Below, piece by piece: positions 1 to 6,569 of a stretch of DNA of 8,956 bases (the stretch's first letter is position 1; the number at the start of each line of letters is the position of its first letter). Origin of the DNA: Janthinobacterium lividum (GTDB taxonomy: Bacteria; Pseudomonadota; Gammaproteobacteria; Steroidobacterales; Steroidobacteraceae); assembly GCA_943327025.2 (NCBI GenBank), contig CALPVO020000078.1, forward strand, positions 1-8,956. Direction: 5' to 3'. The notes beneath the pieces are model-generated. The model ran no database searches. It saw only the letters and a program-made list of their open reading frames with translations, and was not told where the DNA came from. A program made the translations under genes and the position numbers.

Positions 1-997
1 AGCGTCTCTCTAGCGCCGCGTCCTTCTCCACATACTTGCGGTACTCATCGAGCGTGGTGGCGCCTACGCAATGCAGCTCGCCGCGCGCCAGCGCCGGCTT
101 GAGCATATTGCCCGCATCCATGGCGCCCTCGGCCTTGCCCGCACCGACCATGGTGTGCAGTTCGTCGATGAACAGGATGACCCGGCCTTCCTGCTTGGCG
201 AGTTCGTTCAGCACACTCTTCAGTCGCTCTTCGAACTCGCCACGGAACTTGGCGCCGGCGATGAGCGAGCCCATGTCGAGCGACAGCACCCGCTTGTCGC
301 GCAGACTCTCGGGCACTTCCCCGTTGATGATGCGTAGCGCGAGACCTTCCACGATGGCGGTTTTGCCGACACCAGGCTCGCCGATCAGTACCGGGTTGTT
401 CTTGGTGCGACGCTGCAGCACCTGAATGGTCCGACGGATCTCGTCGTCGCGACCAATCACCGGGTCCAACTTGCCCGCAGCAGCACGCGCGGTCAGGTCG
501 ATGGTGTACTTGTCGAGGGCACCGCGCGCTTCTTCGGCGTTCGCGTCTTGCACTTTCTCGCCGCCACGCACTTCGTCGATGGCGCGCTCCAGCACGGGCT
601 TCAGCACCCCGGCATCCTTGAAGGCGCGCCCAAGTTCGCCGCGGTCTTCACAGGCGGCCAGCAAGAACAACTCGGAGGAAATGAACTGGTCGCCACGCTG
701 CTGCGCCAGCTTGTCCGTGACATTCAGCAAGCGATTAAGATCGTTCGACAGGCTGATTTCGCCCGGCGTGCCCTCCACCTTCGGCAAGCGGTCGAGCGTG
801 GCACCCAAGCGGGAGCGCAAAGTCGGCAAGGCAACGCCCATCTTGTCGAGTAACGGCCGCGCAGTGCCACCCTGCTGGTCGAGCAAGGCCAGCATCAAGT
901 GGGCGGGCTCCAAAGTGGCGTGGTCGCGACCAACGGCAAGGGATTGGGCGTCGGCCAGGCCCGCTTGAAAGCGGGCAGTGAACTTGTCCATGCGCAT
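1..997 (-). CDS. clpB: ATP-dependent protein disaggregase ClpB, 5' part (332 codons, runs off left edge)
   Basis: ClpB is a cytoplasmic hexameric AAA+ chaperone that pulls polypeptides out of aggregates together with DnaK/DnaJ/GrpE. The gene has no stop codon in the window; in-frame codons run from 997 down to 2. The product begins MRMDKFTSRFQAGL, close to E. coli ClpB. A GGAG ribosome site nine bases upstream favours 997 over the ATG at 991. Residues 1 to about 145 are the Clp N domain. NBD1 follows, with Walker A GEPGVGKT at 206-213 (Lys212), pore-loop motif [11 protein letters not shown] (Phe251, where E. coli has Tyr251) and Walker B ILFIDE ending at Glu279. The visible part ends at Arg331-Arg332, the NBD1 arginine-finger pair in E. 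coli numbering. The middle coiled-coil domain and NBD2 lie outside the window. The E. coli numbering matches exactly, so there is no indel in this part. The gene probably has its own heat-shock promoter (see 1034-1062). Confidence 0.97.
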   Translation of the reverse strand, partial: MRMDKFTARFQAGLADAQSLAVGRDHATLEPAHLMLALLDQQGGTARPLLDKMGVALPTLRSRLGATLDRLPKVEGTPGEISLSNDLNRLLNVTDKLAQQRGDQFISSELFLLAACEDRGELGRAFKDAGVLKPVLERAIDEVRGGEKVQDANAEEARGALDKYTIDLTARAAAGKLDPVIGRDDEIRRTIQVLQRRTKNNPVLIGEPGVGKTAIVEGLALRIINGEVPESLRDKRVLSLDMGSLIAGAKFRGEFEERLKSVLNELAKQEGRVILFIDELHTMVGAGKAEGAMDAGNMLKPALARGELHCVGATTLDEYRKYVEKDAALERR

Positions 998-1033
998 GCG
1001 CTTGGGCTCCGGCAAAAAGGTTGATTGCCGAAG

Positions 1034-1062
1034 ACAGTGGGAGCAGATACGCCGAATTCAAC
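1034..1062 (-). promoter_or_regulatory. Candidate sigma-32 (RpoH) heat-shock promoter of clpB
   Basis: Read on the minus strand, GTTGAAT (1062-1056) resembles the sigma-32 -35 element CTTGAAA. CCCACTGT (1041-1034), or the one-base-shifted TCCCACTG, resembles the -10 element CCCCATNT. The spacer is 13 to 14 bases, as is usual for this class. The site lies between the ZIP stop codon and clpB and would leave a leader of roughly 30 bases. clpB is a classic RpoH-regulon gene in proteobacteria. The match is partial and was judged by eye. Confidence 0.5.
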
Positions 1063-1066
1063 TGCG

Positions 1067-1086
1067 GGCAACCGCAATGGGTTGCC
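1067..1086 (-). terminator. Stem-loop after the ZIP gene, possible terminator or 3'-end-protecting hairpin
   Basis: A perfect inverted repeat, GGCAACC (1067-1073) and GGTTGCC (1080-1086), encloses a 6-base loop. It starts seven bases after the ZIP stop codon and lies just upstream of the candidate clpB promoter. No T-run follows on the minus strand, so it is not a canonical intrinsic terminator. It may act as an mRNA 3'-end hairpin or a weak or Rho-assisted terminator separating the two units. Confidence 0.4.
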
Positions 1087-1092
1087 GTTGGG

Positions 1093-2031
1093 TCAGCTAT
1101 GTGACGGCCCCAACATAAGCACGGTGGCCAGCCCGGCGCCCATCAACGCGATCTGCGTGAAGGCAGCCCGCGGGTCGACCCGCTGGTGCAACCCCGGGAT
1201 AAGATCTGCCACGGCGACATAAAGCAGGCTCGCGGCCGCGACGGTCATGACATCCGGCAACAGGTTACTGGCACCGCCGAGAAAGAAAACGCCGAGCAAA
1301 CCGCCCGCCACTGCCGCCGCACTGCTCAGCGTGTTCAGCCACAAAGCCCGCGCTCTACTGAAGCCGCCATGCAGTAGTACGGCGAGATCGCCGACTTCTT
1401 GGGGAATTTCGTGCGCGAAAACCGCCACGGCAGTGGCGATACCAACGGCCGGGTCCGACAGCCAGGCCACGGCGATGACCACGCCGTCGAGGAAGTTGTG
1501 CAGGGTATCGCCTGCCAGCGCCAACATGGCCGCGGCGCGAGCACGGCCCGCCGAAAGGGGGGCGCCATCCGTTGCGCGACGCTGCGGATGGAGGTGATGA
1601 GCGTGGCCGCAGTCGGGGCCGTGTTCGTGGGCCTGCCCCAGCAATACCCCACTCCCTGCCGTCGCGGGCAGCGGACTGAAAGCGATGCCGTGGTCGTTCC
1701 CGGGGTCGTGACTCGGGTCATGGCAGTGCCGCCAGAGCACGAGTTTTTCCAGCACAAAGAACAGCAGCACGCCACCCAGCAGGAGGAGACCGACACGGTG
1801 GGGAGCTGCCGCTCCACGAACCGCCGTCATGGCCTCGATGGCCTCGGGCAACAGCCCGGCCAAGGCCGCCCCCAACAAGGCCCCGGTGGCGTAACTCAGC
1901 AAGTGGGGAATGGCACGCTGCCGTACGGTTCCCGGCAAGGCGAGGAACAACCCGGCGGCTAACGCACTCAGGACACCGCCGGCAGCGGTGAGCAAGGTGA
2001 CAGCAGCCCAAGTAGGCAGGTTGGCGAACAT
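1093..2031 (-). CDS. ZIP-family divalent metal transporter, LIV-1/KE4-like motifs
   Basis: This 312-residue inner-membrane protein has about eight hydrophobic segments (roughly residues 8-32, 46-64, 80-99, 167-190, 196-222, 235-252, 257-280 and 290-308). The diagnostic ZIP metal-site motifs are HNFLDG at 178-183 and HEIPQEVGD at 207-215, the pattern of the LIV-1/KE4 branch. ZIP proteins bring Zn2+, Fe2+ or Mn2+ into the cytoplasm; the substrate cannot be read from sequence. Between segments 3 and 4 is a His-rich loop (residues 101-148, ten His and two Cys), a usual metal-sensing or metal-buffering feature of this branch. The ATG at 2031 has a GGAAA ribosome site about eight bases upstream. 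The gene starts 54 bases after pgeF on the same strand, so it may be read from the rluD-pgeF transcript. It sits between pgeF and clpB, which are neighbours in E. coli. I assign no symbol because bacterial ZIPs carry several names (zupT, gufA) that need not apply. Confidence 0.93.
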   Translation of the reverse strand: MFANLPTWAAVTLLTAAGGVLSALAAGLFLALPGTVRQRAIPHLLSYATGALLGAALAGLLPEAIEAMTAVRGAAAPHRVGLLLLGGVLLFFVLEKLVLWRHCHDPSHDPGNDHGIAFSPLPATAGSGVLLGQAHEHGPDCGHAHHLHPQRRATDGAPLSAGRARAAAMLALAGDTLHNFLDGVVIAVAWLSDPAVGIATAVAVFAHEIPQEVGDLAVLLHGGFSRARALWLNTLSSAAAVAGGLLGVFFLGGASNLLPDVMTVAAASLLYVAVADLIPGLHQRVDPRAAFTQIALMGAGLATVLMLGPSHS

Positions 2032-2085
2032 CGCGCAGTTTCCGGAGAAGGGGGCAAGTTGCAGAAGCAGCAGCCCAAAACAGCG

Positions 2086-2919
2086 TTACAGGGTAACACG
2101 CTCCTGCCAAACCAAAGTCGCCAACCGCCCGGTGTCTGCACCGGGGCTGGCATCTCGCCGGTACGAATACCAGTGCGCGGCATCACTGACCGTACACACG
2201 CCGCCCCCTAGCACGGTGGGCACTCCCGCCCGCGCCAACCGCTGCCGCGCCAGCAGGAAAAGATCCGCTTGCCAACGGCCCCGGGCGTTCGGGGCGAACG
2301 CGGCGGCAGCTACCGAGTCGGCAGCGATAAACGCGGCGCGGACTTCATCGCCCACCTCGAACGCCGCCGGCCCAATGGCGGGGCCCAACCAAGCCACAGC
2401 GCCAGTGGGGTCGCCACCGGCAGCCTCAAGTCGTGCCAACGTGGCTTCGAGCACCCCTCCCAAGAGACCACGCCACCCGGCATGCGCCGCGCCCAACAAC
2501 GGACGGGCACCCGGCCTCGCCGCCCGCAGCGGCATGACGAACACCACGGGCAGGCAATCGGCCGTGAGAATAGCCAAGACGCCCGCATCTAGAGTGATGG
2601 CAGCATCCGCGACAGGAGGAGTGGGGTGGCGTTCGTCGGCATTCGCGACCTCAATGCCGTGCACTTGCTGCAACCAACACGGTTCCGCGGGCAAAGCCAA
2701 AGCATGGCGCAATCGGCGCCGGTTCTCCGCTACCCGTTCCGCTTCATCGCCGACATGGGAAGCGAGATTCAAACCTTCGCGCGAGGCCAGGCTGACACCG
2801 CCGGCGCGAGTGGTCACTGCCACTCTTACCCCTGGCATCAGCAGGGCCGCAGGCTCTAACCAGCGCAAGCCGTCGCGTGTGACGAACCGACCCGCGCCAA
2901 GCGCCTCAGCGCCAGACAT
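2086..2919 (-). CDS. pgeF: Peptidoglycan editing factor PgeF (YfiH/laccase-domain family)
   Basis: This 277-residue protein belongs to the YfiH family. PgeF is known to remove UDP-MurNAc-L-serine made in error by MurC, keeping L-Ala at position 1 of the stem peptide; homologues have also been reported with purine-nucleoside activities and were formerly called laccases. The metal-site residues are visible: His87 in QVHG, Cys122 in ADCLP and His146 in AHAGWRG, followed by WLGPAIGPAAFEVG and a C-terminal YSYRRD. Residues 131-143 form a short Ala/Arg/Pro/Gly insertion relative to E. coli YfiH. The frame stays open upstream to an ATG at 3024, but that extension only reads through rluD in another frame. 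The ATG at 2919 has an AGAAGG ribosome site eight bases upstream and gives the family length. The start overlaps the end of rluD by 14 bp, implying translational coupling, as in other gammaproteobacteria with rluD-yfiH. Confidence 0.95.
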   Translation of the reverse strand: MSGAEALGAGRFVTRDGLRWLEPAALLMPGVRVAVTTRAGGVSLASREGLNLASHVGDEAERVAENRRRLRHALALPAEPCWLQQVHGIEVANADERHPTPPVADAAITLDAGVLAILTADCLPVVFVMPLRAARPGARPLLGAAHAGWRGLLGGVLEATLARLEAAGGDPTGAVAWLGPAIGPAAFEVGDEVRAAFIAADSVAAAAFAPNARGRWQADLFLLARQRLARAGVPTVLGGGVCTVSDAAHWYSYRRDASPGADTGRLATLVWQERVTL

Positions 2920-3931
2920 CCACCGGACCTTCTTCAGGGTGACGCACCAAGTCGCCGTGTAGCAAGACCAGTAGTTCGGCGAAATCTGCCGGCACATCAG
3001 CGTCGAATGCCAGCGCATCGCCACTCACCGGATGGACGAAGGCCAGATGGGCCGCGTGCAGCGCTTGCCGACGAAATGCGCGCAGGCCCTCCGCCACCAG
3101 CGTATCTGCGCCACGGGGTACTACTAAACGCTTGCCATAGACAGGGTCCCCGACGAGGGGATAGCCCGCGTGCGTGAGATGGACACGAATCTGATGCGTG
3201 CGCCCGGTGGCCAGTTGCACACGCACGTGCGTATGTGCGCGAAAGCGTTGCACCACACGGTAATGGGTAATTGCTTCGCGGCCGTCACGTCGCACCGCCA
3301 TGCGCAAGCGATCAATTTCGTGACGACCGATAGGCGCATCCACCGTACCGCCGCCGATCATGACGCCGATGCAGATAGCTTCGTATTCGCGAGTGACCTG
3401 CCGCGTGGACAACTGCTTCACCAGCCCTTCATACGCGCGTGGGGTTCGCGCTACCACCATCAAGCCGCTGGTTTCCTTGTCGAGCCGATGAACGATGCCA
3501 GCCCGCGGCAAATCCGCCAACCGTGGGTCGTGGTAGAGCAGCGCATTCATCAGTGTTCCGGTGGGGTTGCCCGCGCCCGGGTGCACCACCAGCCCGGCCG
3601 GCTTGTGCAACACCAACACGTCCGCGTCCTCGTGCCGTAGTTCCAGCGGGAGGTTTTCGGGTAAGGCATCGACGCGGGGGGCCGCTTCAGGCACGACCAC
3701 CACGGTCTCGCCGCCGATGACTAGATCCTTGGCTCGAGGCACCGCCCCATTGACCGTAATGCGCCCGGCGTCCAACCAACCCCGCAAACGGGAACGGGAG
3801 TAGTCCGGAAAGGCCTCGGCGAGCGCCTGGTCCATTCGCCGCCCGGCCAGGGCGTGGTCGAAGCGCAGTTGCAGGGAGGCCTCGCCGCCCTCGGCGAGAT
3901 CGTCATCGGGCGGCAAAGAAGGCAGGGACAT
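2906..3931 (-). CDS. rluD: 23S rRNA pseudouridine synthase RluD
   Basis: This 341-residue protein is an RluA-family pseudouridine synthase. In E. coli RluD converts U1911, U1915 and U1917 in helix 69 of 23S rRNA, which matters for ribosome assembly and termination. An N-terminal S4 RNA-binding domain spans about residues 30-85 (RRMDQALAEAFPDYSRSRLR at 31-50), followed by the catalytic domain. The catalytic aspartate is Asp151 in GIVHRLDKETSG, and RTHQIRVH at 244-251 is the conserved core motif. The RluD assignment over RluA or RluC rests on the S4 domain, the strong resemblance throughout to E. coli RluD (including HPGAGNP and LVGDPVYG) and the bamD-rluD-pgeF context. The N-terminus is about 15 residues longer than in E. 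coli. The ATG at 3931 has only a weak ribosome site (GGTG). It is divergent from bamD and first gene of a probable rluD-pgeF-ZIP unit. Confidence 0.96.
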   Translation of the reverse strand: MSLPSLPPDDDLAEGGEASLQLRFDHALAGRRMDQALAEAFPDYSRSRLRGWLDAGRITVNGAVPRAKDLVIGGETVVVVPEAAPRVDALPENLPLELRHEDADVLVLHKPAGLVVHPGAGNPTGTLMNALLYHDPRLADLPRAGIVHRLDKETSGLMVVARTPRAYEGLVKQLSTRQVTREYEAICIGVMIGGGTVDAPIGRHEIDRLRMAVRRDGREAITHYRVVQRFRAHTHVRVQLATGRTHQIRVHLTHAGYPLVGDPVYGKRLVVPRGADTLVAEGLRAFRRQALHAAHLAFVHPVSGDALAFDADVPADFAELLVLLHGDLVRHPEEGPVDVWR

Positions 3932-4084
3932 GGCAACACCGGGGAGCAGAAAGAGAAAAACGGGCTAAGCCTCGGACCCAAACTAGCGTTCGGTGAACGA
4001 AGCCAATGGCCTGTGGAACCGGAACGGGCACAGACGTTCACAGGGAGTATACTTTGCCACCTTCTTCGCCCGCGCAGGTTCGCC
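3932..4084. promoter_or_regulatory. Divergent intergenic region between rluD and bamD
   Basis: These 153 bp must hold the start signals for both rluD (leftward) and bamD (rightward). On the plus strand, TATACT at 4048-4053 is a good -10 element lacking a convincing -35 at normal spacing. On the minus strand I see no clear sigma-70 pair. A short inverted repeat, CGTTC (3987-3991) and GAACG (3995-3999) around a 3-bp centre, is the only operator-like structure. No small gene or RNA gene is evident. Confidence 0.5.
4048..4053 (+). promoter_or_regulatory. Candidate -10 element for bamD
   Basis: TATACT differs from the consensus TATAAT at one base and lies about 30 bases before the bamD GTG, which would give a leader of about 25 bases. 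The region 17 bases upstream lacks a TTGACA-like -35. This is the best candidate by eye, not a firm call. Confidence 0.35.
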
Positions 4085-4912
4085 GTGACGCCACAGGCCC
4101 GTTTTTCCCGCCGCCTCACCCGGACCGCTCTGCTGGTCGCCGCGGTGTCGCTGCTCTCCGCTTGCTCCTTCTTTGGCAAGGACAAGAAGGCGCTCATCCT
4201 TTCGGACCCGGACCAGGGCTACGTGAAGGCTTACGACGAACTGATGAGCGGCAATATTGCCGGCGCCGTTCGCACCTACGAGGCGCTCGAGGCCAGCTTT
4301 CCGTTTACCGACGCAGCCCGTCAGGCCAGGCTCGACCTCATGTACGCCTATTACCGTGCGGGCGCCACGGAGCAGGCCATTGATGCCGCGGATACCTTCG
4401 TTCGCGAAAACCCCACCCATCCCCGCCTTGACTACGCTTACTACATCAAGGGCTTGGTCTGGTTCGAGCGCACACCGAACATCCTCGAACGCTGGATGGA
4501 TGTGGACCTTTCCGCGCGCCCACCAAAGGAAGCCCGTCAGTCGTTTCAAGCCTTTGGCACGGTGGTCACGCAGTATCCACGCAGCGATTACGCCCACGAC
4601 GCCCGGCGCCGCATGGTCTACCTGCGCAACCGCTTGGCGGAGTACGAGATGAACGTGGCGCGCTACTACTTTGCGCGTGGCGCCGACGTGGCAGCCCTGA
4701 ACCGTGCCCGCTATGTGGTCGAGACCTACGATGGTTCGCCCGGGGTACGCTCGGCGTTGGTGCTGATGGCCGCCTGCTATGACCGCCTGAAGTTGCCGGA
4801 GCAGGCGACCACCGCGCGTCAGGTCTACACCGCGAACTACAACGAGCCCACCCCGAACTGGGAAGCGGTCTCGAACCAGCGCAGCTGGTACCAGTTCTGG
4901 AAGCAGCGCTGA
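4085..4912 (+). CDS. bamD: Outer-membrane assembly lipoprotein BamD
   Basis: BamD (formerly ComL/YfiO) is the essential lipoprotein partner of BamA in the complex that inserts beta-barrel proteins into the outer membrane. The frame is open from 3854, but residues before 4085 lie on non-coding or rluD-antisense sequence. The GTG at 4085, with AGG six bases upstream, gives a 275-residue protein with a textbook lipoprotein signal: basic start, hydrophobic core at residues 15-24 and lipobox L24-S25-A26-C27. Serine at +2 after the lipidated Cys fits outer-membrane sorting. The mature part carries tandem TPR-like helical repeats (for example DQGYVKAYDELMSGNIAGAV at 43-62, later RYPRSDYAHDAR-type and NVARYYFARGADVAALNRAR-type units). 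It is somewhat longer than E. coli BamD (245 residues). It is divergent from rluD and convergent with nadE, with only three bases between stop codons. The exact N-terminus depends on the GTG choice. Confidence 0.95.
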   Translation: MTPQARFSRRLTRTALLVAAVSLLSACSFFGKDKKALILSDPDQGYVKAYDELMSGNIAGAVRTYEALEASFPFTDAARQARLDLMYAYYRAGATEQAIDAADTFVRENPTHPRLDYAYYIKGLVWFERTPNILERWMDVDLSARPPKEARQSFQAFGTVVTQYPRSDYAHDARRRMVYLRNRLAEYEMNVARYYFARGADVAALNRARYVVETYDGSPGVRSALVLMAACYDRLKLPEQATTARQVYTANYNEPTPNWEAVSNQRSWYQFWKQR

Positions 4913-4932
4913 AGTTCAGCGCGACTGGTACC
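4887..4932. repeat. Nested inverted repeat spanning the bamD and nadE stop codons, possible bidirectional terminator
   Basis: The inner arms GCGCTGAA (4906-4913) and TTCAGCGC (4915-4922) form a palindrome containing both TGA stop codons. The outer arms GGTACCAGT (4887-4895) and ACTGGTACC (4924-4932) are also perfectly complementary. The two genes therefore end with nearly mirror-image DNA: each has GGTACCAGT followed shortly by CGCTGA. The predicted structure is an 8-bp inner stem (in practice 6 bp with a 5-base loop) on a 9-bp outer stem with an asymmetric internal loop. No T-tract follows on either strand, so intrinsic termination is only a possibility. Confidence 0.55.
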
Positions 4933-6562
4933 CCGAAGTAATCGGGTAACGCCAGTCGCGCCCGAAAGCGCGCTGGCTGATACGCACGCCCGGTGGCGCC
5001 TGCCGTCGCTTATATTCGTTGCGCTTCACCATGGCCAGCACCCGCCCTACCGTGGCACGGTCATAGCCCCTCGCCACAATCTCTGCCACTGAAAGGTCTT
5101 CTTCGATGAAGGCCTCGAGAATGGCATCGAGCACGGCATAGTCCGGGAGAGAATCCGAATCTTTCTGGTCTGGACGCAATTCCGCGCTCGGCGGGCGGTC
5201 GATGACGCGCTGCGGAATGACCGGCACCAAGGCACACCGCGAACCCGGCCAGGCGTTGGCATTACGCCACGCAGCCACGCGGTAGACCCACTGCTTGGAC
5301 AAATCTTTGATAGGCGCGAAGCCACCGGCCATGTCGCCATAGAGCGTGGCGTAGCCCACCGCCATCTCGCTCTTGTTGCCGGTGGTCAGCAGCATCTTTC
5401 CGGTCTTGTTCGACAGGCCCATCAGCAGAACCCCACGACAACGCGACTGGATATTCTCCTCCGCGGTATCCACGGGCCGGCCCGCAAACTCGTCACTCAG
5501 CGTCGCTAGCGTGGCGTCGAACATGGGTTCGATACTGAGCACGCTGTAGTGGACATCCATAGCGACCGCTTGCGCTGCGGCGTCGTCCAAGCTCATCTGC
5601 GAGGTATAACGGGAGGGCATCATTACCGCGTGCACGCGGTCGGCACCGAGCGCATCGGCTGCAATGGCCAAGGTGAGAGCGGAGTCGATGCCGCCGGAAA
5701 GCCCCATGACCACACCAGGGAAGCGATGCTTCTCCACGTAGTCCCGCACACCGGTGACCAGCGCACCATAGATCATGGCCACCGTGTCTACTTCAGGAGC
5801 GACAGCCGCCTGCAACACCCGGACACCGGAAGCGCTCTGTTCCAGTTCGAGCGTGTACAAGCCCTCTTCCCAGGCAGGGGCACGGAAGGCCAGCGTGCCA
5901 TCGGCATTCATGGCAAAGCTCTGACCATCGAACACCAGTTCGTCTTGGCCACCTACCAGGTTCACGTAGACGACCGGTATACCCGTCGCCGCAACCCGTT
6001 CGCGCACCACGGCTTCGCGCTGTGCCTGCTTGCCTACTTCAAACGGGCTGGCATTCAGTGCCAACACCAGTTCGGCGCCAGCCGCCTGCGCCTGCAGGAT
6101 GGGTTCCGGCTCCCAGAGGTCTTCGCACACCAGCAAGGCAGCCCGTAAACCACCGATATCGACCAGCGTCGGCGCAGCACCCGCGCGGAAATAACGCTTC
6201 TCATCGAATACGCGGTAGTTGGGCAGCAACTGCTTGCGATGGTTCGCATAGCGACGTCCACCGCGGAACAGCGCCGCGGAGTTGTAGAGGTCATCGCCGG
6301 CATATTCCGGATAGCCCGCTACCAGATCGAGCGGCGGCGCTTCTGCCGCCAAACGCTGTAGCGCCGCTTCCACCTGACGACGGAATCCGAGATGGAACAA
6401 CAAGTCTTCCGGCGGATAACCCGCCAGCGCAAGTTCAGGCGTCAGCAGGACAGTCGCGCCGGCGGCATGCGCCTCGCGCGCTGCATCGAGGAGGCGGGCG
6501 GTGTTGCCGTCCACATCCCCGACCAGCAGGTCCAGCTGCGCCAAGGCAATGCGCAGCTTCAT
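4916..6562 (-). CDS. nadE: Glutamine-dependent NAD+ synthetase
   Basis: This 548-residue two-domain enzyme catalyses the last step of NAD+ synthesis, amidating nicotinic acid adenine dinucleotide with ATP and ammonia taken from glutamine. The N-terminal nitrilase-fold glutaminase domain (about residues 1-260) shows the expected Glu-Lys-Cys triad: Glu43 in TPELALAGYPPEDL, Lys110 in HRKQLLPNY and Cys146 in LVCEDLWEP. The C-terminal synthetase domain has the ATP-pyrophosphatase P-loop SGGIDS at 289-294, the conserved LLTTGNKSEMAVGYATLYGD at 391-410 and GGFAPIKDLSK at 413-423. The start at 6562 lies seven bases after the sucD stop codon, with only a weak purine stretch (AAGAAG in the sucD tail) as ribosome site. 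Translation is therefore probably coupled to sucD and the gene is likely last in a sucC-sucD-nadE transcript. The short ammonia-dependent form of NadE is excluded by the glutaminase domain. Confidence 0.97.
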   Translation of the reverse strand: MKLRIALAQLDLLVGDVDGNTARLLDAAREAHAAGATVLLTPELALAGYPPEDLLFHLGFRRQVEAALQRLAAEAPPLDLVAGYPEYAGDDLYNSAALFRGGRRYANHRKQLLPNYRVFDEKRYFRAGAAPTLVDIGGLRAALLVCEDLWEPEPILQAQAAGAELVLALNASPFEVGKQAQREAVVRERVAATGIPVVYVNLVGGQDELVFDGQSFAMNADGTLAFRAPAWEEGLYTLELEQSASGVRVLQAAVAPEVDTVAMIYGALVTGVRDYVEKHRFPGVVMGLSGGIDSALTLAIAADALGADRVHAVMMPSRYTSQMSLDDAAAQAVAMDVHYSVLSIEPMFDATLATLSDEFAGRPVDTAEENIQSRCRGVLLMGLSNKTGKMLLTTGNKSEMAVGYATLYGDMAGGFAPIKDLSKQWVYRVAAWRNANAWPGSRCALVPVIPQRVIDRPPSAELRPDQKDSDSLPDYAVLDAILEAFIEEDLSVAEIVARGYDRATVGRVLAMVKRNEYKRRQAPPGVRISQRAFGRDWRYPITSGYQSR

Positions 6563-6569
6563 GGCAGTA

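Noticed and set aside
36..968. Plus-strand reading frames (36-425 and 426-968) at the left edge
   Set aside because: Both are antisense to clpB, whose real minus-strand frame is continuous here and matches E. coli residue by residue at key motifs.
1910..2962. A 350-codon plus-strand reading frame
   Set aside because: It is antisense to pgeF and the ZIP gene, rich in Ala/Pro/Arg/Ser as expected from GC-rich shadow frames, and has no recognisable domain.
2920..3024. N-terminal extension of pgeF to an ATG at 3024
   Set aside because: It would read through the rluD 3' end out of frame. The ATG at 2919 has a good ribosome site and gives the usual family length.
4014..4042. A sigma-E promoter for bamD, suggested by GGAAC repeats at 4014 and 4021
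   Set aside because: Neither GGAAC is followed at 16 to 17 bases by a convincing sigma-E -10 element.
3854..4084. N-terminal extension of the bamD frame to an ATG at 3854
   Set aside because: It would overlap the rluD 5' end on the opposite strand and would place 77 residues before a clear lipoprotein signal peptide.
4932..4946. Small hairpin CCCGA/TCGGG just inside nadE
   Set aside because: It has only five base pairs, lies within coding sequence and has no T-run. It is too weak to call a terminator alone.
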